A stretch of DNA of 64,000 nt from Niabella pedocola (GCF_021044425.1 NZ_JAJNEC010000001.1:1-64000); one strand, 5' to 3'; counted from the stretch's first letter, positions 35,562-44,762 are shown. Numbers and translations are program-made. Notes: generated by a model from the sequence alone, not told the origin.

Positions 35562-36287
35562 TTAAAAGGTAGTGGTTTGCCCCGGCCGGTAAGGGTTACC
35601 GTACCAGGTAGTGTTGATTTCCTGTACAAAATCCTCAATCTGCCGGTCAAAAGGGTCTTTACGGATATCATAGTCCTGTTTCAGGTCGCTCCCATAAAAG
35701 AACGCCACCGTCTGGTATACGCGCGCGTTCAAACCGCCTTTGTATTCCCGGATGATTTCATAACAATCTGCCCCGGTTTGACGATAGATCAGCTTCATCA
35801 GCACTTTGCCCTGGTACACCGAGAGGTTTGAGAGCGGATCGGAAAACTGCTTCTTAAGTTCTTTTTCTTTGGATTTGATAATGGCTTTACGGGCTTTTTT
35901 GTCGGTAATGCCCTGTAACTGCCGGCTGATCTGGTTGATGGTGGCGCCTGCAACGCGGGCGTAGGGGTAACAAACATATACGGCGTTCCGCAGCCGGTTC
36001 CACTCTTTTTTTACTTTTTCCAGTTGTGCCGGCGGAAGTTTGGAGATCCAGATGTTGGACTCCTCCGTGTAAGGCATCATTTTAAAGGATCCATAATCGG
36101 GCCCGTACCAGATAGCTGCTACTTTTGTAGAATCCCGTGGCCCCCAATCTTTCATGATCTCCTGCATGGAAGGCATCGGCGGAACGCGTACCGTATCTGC
36201 TGTTTGCGCACGTGCAGTGTTCTCAAAAGCAAATGGCATCAGCAAGGATACGGCCAGTATAATCCGGTATCGATATTGCTTATTCAA
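35562..36287 (-). CDS. DUF4294 family secreted protein
   Basis: Protein of 241 residues beginning at a TTG codon, chosen because it is the only start that keeps the signal peptide (basic residues 3-8, hydrophobic 9-20, ARAQ cleavage). The body matches DUF4294 as I know it: EESNIWISKLPPAQLEKVKKEWNRLRNAVYVCYPYAR, SDPLSNLSVYQGKVLMKLIYRQTG and FFYGSDLKQDYD. Function unknown; widespread in Bacteroidetes. A -7 box TAAATTTG (36292-36299, minus) ends 4 bases before the start, suggesting a near-leaderless transcript. Confidence 0.88.
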   Translation of the reverse strand: MNKQYRYRIILAVSLLMPFAFENTARAQTADTVRVPPMPSMQEIMKDWGPRDSTKVAAIWYGPDYGSFKMMPYTEESNIWISKLPPAQLEKVKKEWNRLRNAVYVCYPYARVAGATINQISRQLQGITDKKARKAIIKSKEKELKKQFSDPLSNLSVYQGKVLMKLIYRQTGADCYEIIREYKGGLNARVYQTVAFFYGSDLKQDYDIRKDPFDRQIEDFVQEINTTWYGNPYRPGQTTTF

Positions 36288-36291
36288 TATG

Positions 36292-36324
36292 CAAATTTAA
36301 TATTGGTACGCTGAACTTCGTAAA
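36292..36324 (-). promoter_or_regulatory. Promoter candidate of the DUF4294 gene
   Basis: Minus-strand TTTA (36321-36324, one mismatch to TTTG), a 21-base spacer and TAAATTTG (36292-36299). The -7 box practically abuts the TTG start codon at 36287. Confidence 0.4.
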
Positions 36325-36468
36325 GTAACCGTAGATTGAACTGTTTTTGGGTGTTAATATTAAATTAATTTTTTTATAATTTGACGCTCAAAAAACGGCT
36401 GCCCGTTATTTTGGGCAATATGACCGTTAAATATCATTTGTAAAATCAATAAATAGCAACCCATTTAT

Positions 36469-37173
36469 ATGAAACCGATGAAAGCTGTTTTTTTGTTTGC
36501 AGCCATTGTCTGCGTTCAATGTGCCGCGGCACAACAGCAACTGCCTGCGTATTTTAAAACGGCTCTTCCAAGGGGCTGGGTGTCGGATACGCTGATTACG
36601 GGTGATTTGAATAAGGACGGGCAGCCAGATGCGGTATGGGTGATCCGGAATACCGACGGGGCAAACTTTAAAGCCCATGACGGGTTGGGGCAGGATACAC
36701 TGGATTTGAACCCCCGTCGCTTACTGATCTATTTTAAGGAAGGGAACCATTACCGGAAAATTTTAAGCAACGATGCCTTTCTGCCTTCGGTGAACAGCGC
36801 AGACAATCCCTGCCTGTCCGATCCCTTCGTTGATGGAAGCATCGGAATTGATAAAGGCGTATTAAAAATGGGGTTTCATTACTGGCTGAGCTGCGGCAGC
36901 TATGAGGTTACCGACTGGGATTATACCTTCCGGTTTCAAAATAGAAGGTTTGAATTGATTGGCCTGGATGTGTCTTCTCTGCACCGGGCAAGCGGAGAGA
37001 CGTCCATGACCAGTTATAATTTCATGACCGGCAAAAAACAGGAAATCTCCGGCGGAAACGAGTTCTTCCCCGAAAAAGATCATCCCCGGGAACGTTGGTC
37101 TGTGATAAAAAAGCGCCCGCTGTTCGACCTGGCGGTAATGACAGACCGTACGGTAAAGAACAGGGATTGGTAG
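36469..37173 (+). CDS. Uncharacterised exported protein with a calcium-loop-like motif
   Basis: Protein of 234 residues with a signal peptide ending CAAAQQ (residues ~5-22). Residues ~45-57 (GDLNKDGQPDAVW) form a D-x-N-x-D-G-x-x-D loop like those in dockerin/FG-GAP repeats. The rest (LLIYFKEGNHYRKIL, GFHYWLSCGSYEVTDWDYTFRFQNRRFELIG) resembles periplasmic VCBS-repeat-like or beta-propeller-fragment proteins of unknown function. Single gene between a divergent and a convergent neighbour. Confidence 0.8.
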   Translation: MKPMKAVFLFAAIVCVQCAAAQQQLPAYFKTALPRGWVSDTLITGDLNKDGQPDAVWVIRNTDGANFKAHDGLGQDTLDLNPRRLLIYFKEGNHYRKILSNDAFLPSVNSADNPCLSDPFVDGSIGIDKGVLKMGFHYWLSCGSYEVTDWDYTFRFQNRRFELIGLDVSSLHRASGETSMTSYNFMTGKKQEISGGNEFFPEKDHPRERWSVIKKRPLFDLAVMTDRTVKNRDW

Positions 37174-37248
37174 CAACCTGCACTCTTTTGTCGTAAAAGG
37201 AATCAGATTTGGCCGGAGGCTTTTAGGCGGCCAACGGGCTACATCCGC

Positions 37249-37839
37249 TTATTTTTTGTGTCTTGCCTCCAGTACCTGTAATACGTCTTTTAACTCAAAC
37301 CCCTTGGCCTGTAACAGCACCAGGTAGTGAAACATCAGGTCGGCGGCTTCACCCAGGAACAATTCCTTATTATCATCCTTGGCCTCGATCACAATTTCAA
37401 CGGCTTCTTCACCCACTTTCTGAGCGATCTTATTGATCCCCTTTGCAAACAGGGAAGCGGTGTAAGATTTTTCGGAAGGATTGTTTTTCCGGTCCTGGAT
37501 CACCTTTTCCAATGCCTGTAATGAAAAGGTGTCATTCGCCGTTCCAAAACAACTGGTTGTTCCGGTATGGCAGGTAGGACCTTGCGGGTGGGCCTTTATA
37601 AGGAGAGTATCTTCGTCGCAATCAGCCAGGATCTCTTCCACCAGTAAGAAATTATTGGAAGTTTCGCCCTTGGTCCAGAGGCGCTGCTTACTGCGGGAAT
37701 AGAAAGTGACTTTGCCGTCTGTCTTTGTTTTTTCCAGCGCTTCTGCGTTCATAAATCCCAGCATGAGGACCTGTTGGGTAGCCGCATCCTGGATAATTAC
37801 CGGCGCAAGGCCGTCAGCATATTTTGAAAAATTGATCAT
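37249..37839 (-). CDS. hisI: Bifunctional phosphoribosyl-AMP cyclohydrolase / phosphoribosyl-ATP diphosphatase
   Basis: Protein of 196 residues (HisIE). The N-terminal HisI cyclohydrolase (~1-110) shows QQVLMLGFMNAEAL, SRSKQRLWTKGETS and the metal-binding HPQGPTCHTGTTSC. The C-terminal HisE pyrophosphohydrolase (~112-196) shows EKSYTASLFAKG, KVGEEAVEIVIEA and EAADLMFHYLVLL. It performs steps 2 and 3 of histidine synthesis. Last gene of the his operon; 73 bases of repeat-like sequence separate it from hisF. Confidence 0.98.
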   Translation of the reverse strand: MINFSKYADGLAPVIIQDAATQQVLMLGFMNAEALEKTKTDGKVTFYSRSKQRLWTKGETSNNFLLVEEILADCDEDTLLIKAHPQGPTCHTGTTSCFGTANDTFSLQALEKVIQDRKNNPSEKSYTASLFAKGINKIAQKVGEEAVEIVIEAKDDNKELFLGEAADLMFHYLVLLQAKGFELKDVLQVLEARHKK

Positions 37840-37844
37840 GGTCT

Positions 37845-37900
37845 AAAATTCAGGTTTCAGGTTCAAAGTTCAGCGTTTCGGGTTGAAACTTCAACCTTGT
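37845..37900. repeat. Repeat-like intergenic sequence between hisF and hisI
   Basis: Low-complexity GTT/TTC-rich sequence with a 7-bp hairpin (GGTTGAA/TTCAACC, 37881-37896). Its minus-strand CAAGGTTGAA recurs on the plus strand between hisH and hisB (40181-40191), as if both gaps carry copies of a degenerate intergenic repeat. Confidence 0.4.
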
Positions 37901-37912
37901 ACGCAAATACAA

Positions 37913-38668
37913 TTACAATCGAACAGGGATATGGGTTTCTTTTAAATAGTTTTTTAAAGCGCCGATCTCAATTTCGCCAAAGTGAAAAATACTGGCGGCC
38001 AGCGCAGCGTCTGCTGCGCCCGCTTCAAATACTTCTTTAAAATGCGGCATGGTACCTGCGCCACCGGAAGCAATTACGGGTATGGAAAGGGCCTGGCTGA
38101 TCTGCCGCGTAATATCGATGGCAAACCCGCTCTTAGTGCCGTCATTTTCCATGGAGGTTAACAGGATCTCGCCGGCACCGAGGTCTGCCACTGTTTTTGC
38201 CCACTCTGCGGCAATGAGGTCTGTAGCATTCCGGCCACCATGTGTAACCACTTTCCAAACGCCGTCAAACAGTTTAATATCGATGGCCACTACCACACAC
38301 TGGCTGCCAAAGTTTCTGGCCAGATCGCTTACCAGCTGCGGGTTTTTTACCGCGGAAGTGTTGACTGAGATCTTATCGGCGCCATGTTCCATTAATACCG
38401 ATACATCGTCTACCGTATTGATACCGCCGCCAACAGTGAAGGGGATGTTGATATGCGTGGCAATTTTGCGCACCAGTTCCGACAGGGTTTTCCGTTTGTC
38501 GACGGTTGCGGTGATATCTAAAAACACCAGTTCATCGGCGCCTTCCGTGCAATAGCGCATGGCCAGTTCCACAGGGTCGCCGGCATCCCGCAGCTGTACA
38601 AAATTGGTGCCTTTTACTGTACGGCCATCTTTGATATCCAGGCAGGGGATGATTCTTTTTGCGAGCAT
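37913..38668 (-). CDS. hisF: Imidazole glycerol phosphate synthase, cyclase subunit
   Basis: Protein of 251 residues, full-length TIM barrel. Catalytic Asp residues are in LAKRIIPCLDIKDG (Asp11) and the strand-5 block VVAIDIK; phosphate-binding loops GGGINTVDD and ASGGAGTM are present. With HisH it converts PRFAR and glutamine to IGP and AICAR. It lies downstream of hisA on the same transcript. Confidence 0.98.
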   Translation of the reverse strand: MLAKRIIPCLDIKDGRTVKGTNFVQLRDAGDPVELAMRYCTEGADELVFLDITATVDKRKTLSELVRKIATHINIPFTVGGGINTVDDVSVLMEHGADKISVNTSAVKNPQLVSDLARNFGSQCVVVAIDIKLFDGVWKVVTHGGRNATDLIAAEWAKTVADLGAGEILLTSMENDGTKSGFAIDITRQISQALSIPVIASGGAGTMPHFKEVFEAGAADAALAASIFHFGEIEIGALKNYLKETHIPVRL

Positions 38669-38738
38669 GATTCTGTTTGAAAAGTTTGAAATTTCTTATT
38701 GTTGTTCAGGAATAGAGACCGGACAGTTACCTCTGGGT

Positions 38739-39458
38739 TTAGCTATTGAATTGCGTCAGTTCTTTTAAACTGATCCTATTCTCATAAATTGCTTTTCCTA
38801 CAATGGCACCGTTACAGCCAATGGCCCGCAGGCTGTCGAGGTCCTGTATGCTGCTGACCCCGCCGCTGGCGATCAGCTTCAGGTCTTCCACTTCATCGAG
38901 TATTTTTCTATAAAGATCATCCGCGCTTCCCTGCAGCAGACCGTCCTTGCTGATATCGGTGCAAAAGAATTGCTGAATCCCTTTGGTGCGGTAATGTTTC
39001 AGGAAATTGAAAATATTAATTTCTGTTGCTTCCGTCCACCCCTTGATCATTATTTTTTCGTCGAGCACGTCTGCGCCCAGGATGAATTTTTCTACGCCAA
39101 AGGCGGTCAGCCAGTCCTGGAACACTACCGGTTTTTTAACGGCCATACTGCCTACGGCGGCATATGCCGCCCCCGCATCAAAGGTGATCTGTACATCTTT
39201 TTCGCTGCTGATCCCGCCGCTGAAGTCGATGACAAGCCCGGTTTTGCCCGCGATGTTTTCCAACACCTTCCAGTTGGTTACCCGGCCGGCCTTTGCGCCG
39301 TCCAGGTCTACCAGGTGCAGGCGTTTTAAACCGGCATCTTCAAACTGAAGCGCTACTTCCAGGGGATTTTCGTTGTATACTTTTTTCTGGGTATAATCGC
39401 CTTTACTCAGCCGTACGGCTTTCCCTTCTATGATATCGATTGCGGGTATGATCTCCAT
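38739..39458 (-). CDS. hisA: 1-(5-phosphoribosyl)-5-[(5-phosphoribosylamino)methylideneamino]imidazole-4-carboxamide isomerase
   Basis: Protein of 239 residues, TIM barrel. MEIIPAIDIIEGKAVRL carries catalytic Asp8; the strand-5 region has ADVLDEKIMIKGW with the second acidic residue; phosphate loops FSGGIS and ASGGVSS are intact. It isomerises ProFAR to PRFAR. Between hisH and hisF in the operon. Confidence 0.98.
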   Translation of the reverse strand: MEIIPAIDIIEGKAVRLSKGDYTQKKVYNENPLEVALQFEDAGLKRLHLVDLDGAKAGRVTNWKVLENIAGKTGLVIDFSGGISSEKDVQITFDAGAAYAAVGSMAVKKPVVFQDWLTAFGVEKFILGADVLDEKIMIKGWTEATEINIFNFLKHYRTKGIQQFFCTDISKDGLLQGSADDLYRKILDEVEDLKLIASGGVSSIQDLDSLRAIGCNGAIVGKAIYENRISLKELTQFNS

Positions 39459-39551
39459 TTATTGCTGGTCTGTTTAATTTGTTTGATCGTATTGTTTTTT
39501 AATAATGAAGTTAACTGGCTGATGGCTGTCTGATTCAGCTTTTGCAGTTGT

Positions 39552-40151
39552 TCATTTTGAGGTAGCTCCAATTGCTAAAAAATTTTTTAAGATCTGTTCT
39601 CCGGCTTCGGCGCTCTTTTCGGGGTGGAATTGCACGCCGTAAAAATTATCCCGGTGTATCCCACTGCTGAACGTTGTTGCATAACGGGTACTGGCAATGG
39701 TGGCAGGATTCAGTTCAGCATAATAACTGTGCACAAAATAACACCAGGCATCCTGCTGTACATTTTTAAATAATGGATTTTCTTTGGTGTGGATGCGGTT
39801 CCAGCCCATTTGCGGGATCTTTAAATCGGGGCTCACAAATTTCTTCACAGCCACATCAAAAATGCCCAGGCAGGGCGTATCGTTTTCCTCGCTGTGCGCA
39901 CAAAGCAGCTGCATCCCCAGGCAAATCCCCAGCAATGGTTGCCGCGCCTCCCGGATCAGCTGATCCAGCCTCCGTTCTTTCAGGTAATTCATGGCGGTGC
40001 TGGCTTCTCCCACACCCGGGAAAATAAGCTTGTCTGCCGAGCGGATGGCTTCCGGATCGTCGGTAACCGTTGCTGTTACGCCAATGCGTTCGAGCGCAAA
40101 GAGTACCGATTGTATATTTCCGGCGTTGTATTTTATAATTACAGTAGTCAC
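39552..40151 (-). CDS. hisH: Imidazole glycerol phosphate synthase, glutamine amidotransferase subunit
   Basis: Protein of 199 residues, class I glutaminase. The nucleophile Cys is in LLGICLGMQLL and the catalytic His-Glu pair in GVQFHPEKS. Supplies ammonia to HisF. 93 bases separate it from hisA and 66 from hisB. Confidence 0.98.
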   Translation of the reverse strand: MTTVIIKYNAGNIQSVLFALERIGVTATVTDDPEAIRSADKLIFPGVGEASTAMNYLKERRLDQLIREARQPLLGICLGMQLLCAHSEENDTPCLGIFDVAVKKFVSPDLKIPQMGWNRIHTKENPLFKNVQQDAWCYFVHSYYAELNPATIASTRYATTFSSGIHRDNFYGVQFHPEKSAEAGEQILKNFLAIGATSK

Positions 40152-40154
40152 TTT

Positions 40155-40215
40155 TTTTGTTCCGGGTTTAAAGTTTAAAATTCAAGGTTGAACATACGTG
40201 TGCAACTTTAAACAG
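40155..40215. repeat. Repeat-like intergenic sequence between hisB and hisH
   Basis: GTTTAAAG-rich sequence with partial inverted symmetry (GTTTAAAGTT near 40168 and AACTTTAAAC near 40203) and the shared decamer CAAGGTTGAA. Resembles the hisF-hisI gap. It could form a stem in the his mRNA. Confidence 0.4.
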
Positions 40216-40217
40216 TT

Positions 40218-41357
40218 TTATAACATTCCTTTCGTACTGGGCAGCTGGTTATTGCCCGGTGTTCTTTTAATAGCCATCTTAATGGCTTTTGCCAATGCTT
40301 TGAAAATGGCTTCGATTTTATGATGCTCGTTTTCGCCTTCGGCTTTAATGTTCAGGTTCATTTTTGCCGCATCGCTGAGGGATTTGAAAAAATGATAAAA
40401 CATTTCGGTAGGCATTTCACCGATCTTTTCGCGGTTGAACGTTGCGTCCCACACCAGCCAGGGACGTCCGCCAAAGTCAAGCGCCACCTGTACCAGGGCA
40501 TCATCCATGGGCAGGCAGAAACCGTAGCGTTCAATACCGGCTTTATTACCCAGGGCCAGCGCCAATGCTTCTCCCAGGGCGATGGCCGTATCTTCTATGG
40601 TATGATGTTCATCAATATGCAGATCGCCTTTGGTTACAACTTCCAGGTTCATACCGCTGTGACGGCCGAGCTGGTGCAGCATATGATCAAAAAATCCCAG
40701 TCCGGTATCAATAGAACATTGACCGGTGCCGTCCAGGTTGATATGGATCTTTATTTTTGTTTCATTGGTATTGCGTTCATGCTCCACTACTCTTGATTGC
40801 AGCTGCAGCAAGGCATAAATATCCTGCCAGCTGGTGGTCTTTAAAGCGATGGTGGCTTCCAGTTCTTTTACTGAGTCTGAGATCTCGGCGGCACCCAGCG
40901 TTTCATCCTGCACCAGCCAGATGCCTTTGCACCCCAGGTTCTTTGCCAGCTGGATATCGGTGATGCGGTCGCCGATCACATAGGATCCTGCCAGATCGTA
41001 TTCGGGGTTGTTGATGTATCGGGTAAGCATGCCGGTGCCCGGTTTGCGCGTGGGGGCATTGTCTTCGGGGTAGGAGCGGTCAATAAACACTTCGCTGAAA
41101 TGGATGCCATCTGCTTCCAGGTTGCGCATGACCAGGTTTTGCGTGGGCCAGAAGGTTTCTTCGGGGAAGGCGGCCGTTCCCAGTCCGTCCTGGTTGGTTA
41201 CGATCACCAGTTCATAATCCATTTCCTTTGCAATTTTTCCCAGCCAGGTGAACATACCGGGGTAAAAAGTTACTTTATCAATGGAATCCAGCTGATAGGT
41301 GGGCGGTGCTTCGTAAATCAAGGTTCCGTCCCTGTCGATAAATAATACTTTCTTCAT
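40218..41357 (-). CDS. hisB: Bifunctional histidinol-phosphatase / imidazoleglycerol-phosphate dehydratase
   Basis: Protein of 379 residues. N-terminal HAD-type phosphatase (~1-165): FIDRDGTL with Asp8 nucleophile and Asp10, then VTNQDGLGT and GDRITDIQLAKNLGCKGIW. C-terminal IGP dehydratase (~180-379): FFDHMLHQLGRHSGM, DLHIDEHHTIEDTAIALGEAL and HHKIEAIFKALAKAI. Carries out steps 7 and 9 of the pathway, as the fused enteric enzyme does. Confidence 0.98.
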   Translation of the reverse strand: MKKVLFIDRDGTLIYEAPPTYQLDSIDKVTFYPGMFTWLGKIAKEMDYELVIVTNQDGLGTAAFPEETFWPTQNLVMRNLEADGIHFSEVFIDRSYPEDNAPTRKPGTGMLTRYINNPEYDLAGSYVIGDRITDIQLAKNLGCKGIWLVQDETLGAAEISDSVKELEATIALKTTSWQDIYALLQLQSRVVEHERNTNETKIKIHINLDGTGQCSIDTGLGFFDHMLHQLGRHSGMNLEVVTKGDLHIDEHHTIEDTAIALGEALALALGNKAGIERYGFCLPMDDALVQVALDFGGRPWLVWDATFNREKIGEMPTEMFYHFFKSLSDAAKMNLNIKAEGENEHHKIEAIFKALAKAIKMAIKRTPGNNQLPSTKGML

Positions 41358-41366
41358 ATTCTTTGT

Positions 41367-42461
41367 TTAAAAGACTGATGGGGTTTCAACAACCTTATAG
41401 GCCTTTAATGCATCAATTAAAATACGGTTTTCGTTTTCTGTGCCTACTGTAATACGCAAACAGTCTGCACATCCGGGAACGTTGCTGCGGTTGCGCACAA
41501 TGATCCCTTTTTGCTGCAGGTATTTAAAGATATCGTTGGCGCCGGTCATTTTTACCAGCAAAAAGTTGGCATCCGACGGGTATACTTTTTGGATATAAGG
41601 TAGCTGGTTTAACTCGTTTTCCAGCCAGTTGCGCTGCTCAATACAATCGCGGATCCAGGTATTTACCTGGTCGATGTTTTGCAGTCCCTGTAAGGCCAGT
41701 TCCTGTGTGGCAATATTAATATTGTACGGGTACTTTACGTTATTCATTAATTGGATGATCTCCCGGCTGGCAAAAGCCATTCCCAGCCGTAAGGCGGCCA
41801 GTCCCCAGGCTTTTGAAAGGGTTTGCAGTACCACCAGGTTGGGGTGGTCCGTTAACTGAAGCGACAAAGTTTTTTGTTTGGCATAATTGATATAGGCTTC
41901 ATCTACCACCACAATGCCGTCAAAATTATTCAGGATCATTTCAATATCCTGGCGGGCAATACTGTTACCGCTGGGGTTGTTGGGAGAACAGATAAAAATG
42001 ATCTTCGTGTATTCATCAACAGCATCGGCAATGGCCTGTATATCCATTTGGAAATCGGCATTAAGGGGGACCTCTTTCACTTTTATATTGTTGATGGCTG
42101 CTGCCACGCCATACATTCCGTAAGTGGGCGGTAGGGTAATAATATTATCAAAGCCGGGCTCACAAAAAATGCGGATCAGTACATCGATGGCCTCATCACT
42201 TCCGTTTCCGGTAAAGATGTGCTCCGCCGGAAGTCCTTTAATGGTACTGATCCGTTGTTTAAGCTTTGTTTGTACCGGATCCGGATAGCGGTTCAGCAAC
42301 TCATGTTGTTCGTTAACATCCAGGGTAACCGGTGAGCCGATGGCATTTTCGTTGGCGTCCAACATTACACTGGCTTCGCCGCTGAATTCGTGGCGGGCCG
42401 TAGAGTAGGGCGCCAGGTTCTTGATGTTTTCCCGTATCAGGTATTCTAAATTAAACTCCAT
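41367..42461 (-). CDS. hisC: Histidinol-phosphate aminotransferase
   Basis: Protein of 364 residues, fold-type I aminotransferase. PLP Lys217 lies in TLSKAWGLAALRLG; FICSPNNPSGN and VVVDEAYINYA carry the PLP-contacting Asn, Asp and Tyr; RNRSNVPGCADCLRITVGT holds the substrate-binding Arg. Ends 9 bases before the hisB start and begins 1 base after the hisD stop codon. Confidence 0.98.
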   Translation of the reverse strand: MEFNLEYLIRENIKNLAPYSTARHEFSGEASVMLDANENAIGSPVTLDVNEQHELLNRYPDPVQTKLKQRISTIKGLPAEHIFTGNGSDEAIDVLIRIFCEPGFDNIITLPPTYGMYGVAAAINNIKVKEVPLNADFQMDIQAIADAVDEYTKIIFICSPNNPSGNSIARQDIEMILNNFDGIVVVDEAYINYAKQKTLSLQLTDHPNLVVLQTLSKAWGLAALRLGMAFASREIIQLMNNVKYPYNINIATQELALQGLQNIDQVNTWIRDCIEQRNWLENELNQLPYIQKVYPSDANFLLVKMTGANDIFKYLQQKGIIVRNRSNVPGCADCLRITVGTENENRILIDALKAYKVVETPSVF

Positions 42462-42462
42462 A

Positions 42463-43764
42463 TTATTGCTGATTTCTGATTGCTGAAAGCGGATTGCCGA
42501 TTCTTAACTTAACGGCATTGCTGTGGGCCTGTAATCCCTCGGCTTCTGCCATGGTTGTTACGGTAGCCGCAATATTTTTTAAGCCTTTTGCAGTTAGCTG
42601 CTGAAAGGTAATCTTTTTGCAGAAGCTGTCGAGCGAAACACCGCTGTAGGCTGCTGCATAACCATTGGTAGGCAGGGTATGGTTGGTGCCGCTGGCATAA
42701 TCGCCTACACTTTCCGGTGAATGGTTGCCAATGAAAACGGATCCCGCCGCTGTAATTTCGTTTAACAGTTTGCCCGTAACCTTGCAGGCAAGGATCAGGT
42801 GCTCGGGGGCGTAAAAATTAGACAATTGAACGGCTTCTTTAAGGTCTTTTACCACTACCATCCGTGAATGTTCCAGTGCCCTGGCGGCAATATCTTTCCG
42901 GGGCAGGTTTTTCAGCTGTGCTGTTACAGCTTTTTCAATCTTCTTTACCATGCCGGCCTGTGTGGTAATACAGATCACCTGTGAATCGGGGCCGTGCTCT
43001 GCCTGTGCCAACAGGTCGGCCGCAACAAAATCCGGATCGGCCGTTTGATCGGCAATAACCAGTACTTCCGAAGGGCCTGCAGGCATATCAATAGCCACCT
43101 GGTTCTGTACCAGTTGTTTTGCTGTAGTCACGTACTGGTTCCCCGGTCCGAAAATTTTGAAAACCTGCGGAACGGTTTCTGTGCCGTAGGCCATCGCCGC
43201 AATGGCTTGCGCGCCCCCGATTTTAAATATCTGGTTTATGCCACATAAAGAGGCGGCATAAAGAATAGCGGGATGCACCTGTTGCTCTTTGTTACAGGGG
43301 GTACATAATACCACTTCCTTACAGCCGGCAATGCGGGCGGGCAGGCCCAGCATCAGCACGGTGGAAAATAACGGAGCCGATCCTCCCGGAATATATAAGC
43401 CAACCTTTTCGATGGGACGGCTTTCGCGCCAGCAGGCAATGCCGTCCATCGGAGCGATTTTCTGGCGGGACTCTTTTTGAGACCGGTGAAAGGTTTCAAT
43501 GTTCTTTTTTGCCTGTTTCAGGGCTGCTTTTAATTGCGGTGTGAGGCGGGCGGCAGCTTCCTTTATTTCAGCGGGTGTTACCGCGATGGATGTAAGTGCC
43601 ACCCCGTCAAATTTTTTACTGAAGTCCCGCAGGGCTGCGTCGCCTTTCTTTTGAACGGCAGACAGGATCTCAGTTACCGCCGGGATCAGCTTCCGGCTGT
43701 CCTGAAGCGGGCGGGCGCCAATCTCGGGCCAGCAGTCGCGGGTGGGATATTTATAAAGTTTCAC
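42463..43764 (-). CDS. hisD: Histidinol dehydrogenase
   Basis: Protein of 433 residues. IYIPGGSAPLFSTVLMLGLPARIAG, GPGNQYVTTAKQLV, GPSEVLVIAD, LLAQAEHGPDSQ with the zinc-ligand region, and NHTLPTNGYAAAYSGVS are diagnostic. It oxidises histidinol to histidine using NAD and zinc. The last ~10 residues (SAIRNQQ) are encoded by an ATTGCTGATTTCTGATTGCTG-like repetitive stretch and may be a recent extension. Confidence 0.97.
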   Translation of the reverse strand: MKLYKYPTRDCWPEIGARPLQDSRKLIPAVTEILSAVQKKGDAALRDFSKKFDGVALTSIAVTPAEIKEAAARLTPQLKAALKQAKKNIETFHRSQKESRQKIAPMDGIACWRESRPIEKVGLYIPGGSAPLFSTVLMLGLPARIAGCKEVVLCTPCNKEQQVHPAILYAASLCGINQIFKIGGAQAIAAMAYGTETVPQVFKIFGPGNQYVTTAKQLVQNQVAIDMPAGPSEVLVIADQTADPDFVAADLLAQAEHGPDSQVICITTQAGMVKKIEKAVTAQLKNLPRKDIAARALEHSRMVVVKDLKEAVQLSNFYAPEHLILACKVTGKLLNEITAAGSVFIGNHSPESVGDYASGTNHTLPTNGYAAAYSGVSLDSFCKKITFQQLTAKGLKNIAATVTTMAEAEGLQAHSNAVKLRIGNPLSAIRNQQ

Positions 43765-43819
43765 TATTACTCATTTGATGTACGCCGTTTATTTTTACAC
43801 GTTACAAGCATCGGATGCC

Positions 43820-44680
43820 TTATTCGATCATTTTTTCAATCGGGATAATCAGGATACCTTCGGCGCCGGCAGCTTTCAGATTTTCGATCACATTCCAGAA
43901 GTCGGATTCGCTGATTACCGAATGTATCGAGCTCCAGTCTTTTTTGGCCAGCGGCACAATGGTGGGACTGTTGATACCCGGCAGGTAGGCACAGATCTTT
44001 TCAATGCTTTTATTCGGGGCGTTCAGCATTACGTATTTATTATACTTTGCTTTTCTTACGGAACGGATCCGGAACAGTAGTTTTCCCAGCAATTCTTTGC
44101 GGGCCGGGCTGAGTTTTTTGCCCGAGATAAGCACGGCTTCTGATTTCAGGATGGTTTCAAACTCATACAGCTCATTGCTGAACAGGGTGCTGCCGGAGCT
44201 TACCAGGTCGCAGATCGCATCTGCCAGCCCGATCCGCGGAGCAATTTCCACAGATCCGCTGATCACGTGGATATCGGCCTTGATCTTATTTTGTTTGAGC
44301 CATTTGTTCAGGATAAAAGGGTAACTGGTAGCGATTTTCATACCATCCAGGTCTTTTATGGCCAGTTTTTTCCGGGTCTTGGGAAGGGCAATGGAAAGCC
44401 GGCATTTGCCGTACCCCAGGCGCTCCACGATTTCGGCGGCCTTGTTCTTTTCGAGGACCACATTTTCTCCTACAAAACCGATATCTGCCACTCCGTCCTG
44501 CACATACTCGGGAATATCATCGTCCCTGAGAAAGAGGATCTCCGCATCAAAATTTTCGGCATTGATCTTTAGCTGGTTGTTGCCATTGGGCACACCGATC
44601 CCGCATTCTTTTAACAGCTTTAACGAATCTTCGCTAAGTCTGCCCGACTTTTGAACCGCAATTCTTAATTTTTCCTGCAT
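43820..44680 (-). CDS. hisG: ATP phosphoribosyltransferase, long form
   Basis: Protein of 286 residues. Catalytic domains ~1-210 (LRIAVQKSGRLSEDS, DIGFVGENVV, YPFILNKWL, DAICDLVSSGSTL) plus a C-terminal ACT-like HisG_C domain (~212-286), i.e. the histidine-feedback-regulated long form that needs no HisZ. First structural gene of the operon, directly behind the attenuator at 44701-44813. Confidence 0.98.
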   Translation of the reverse strand: MQEKLRIAVQKSGRLSEDSLKLLKECGIGVPNGNNQLKINAENFDAEILFLRDDDIPEYVQDGVADIGFVGENVVLEKNKAAEIVERLGYGKCRLSIALPKTRKKLAIKDLDGMKIATSYPFILNKWLKQNKIKADIHVISGSVEIAPRIGLADAICDLVSSGSTLFSNELYEFETILKSEAVLISGKKLSPARKELLGKLLFRIRSVRKAKYNKYVMLNAPNKSIEKICAYLPGINSPTIVPLAKKDWSSIHSVISESDFWNVIENLKAAGAEGILIIPIEKMIE

Positions 44681-44700
44681 GGTTTTTTATTTTTTTAAAT

Positions 44701-44732
44701 AAAAAAGGCTTACAAAATTTGTAAGCCTTTTT
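44701..44732 (-). terminator. his operon attenuator (intrinsic terminator)
   Basis: A 12-bp perfect stem (44702-44713 with 44721-44732; AGGCTTAC core) with a 7-nt loop that can pair further, followed on the minus strand by TTTTTTATTT. It lies between the leader peptide and hisG. The upstream arm can alternatively pair with the segment at 44760-44766 (minus-strand GTAAGCC), giving an antiterminator. Confidence 0.85.
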
Positions 44733-44762
44733 CTATAATTTGGATACATAACACCACCGGGC

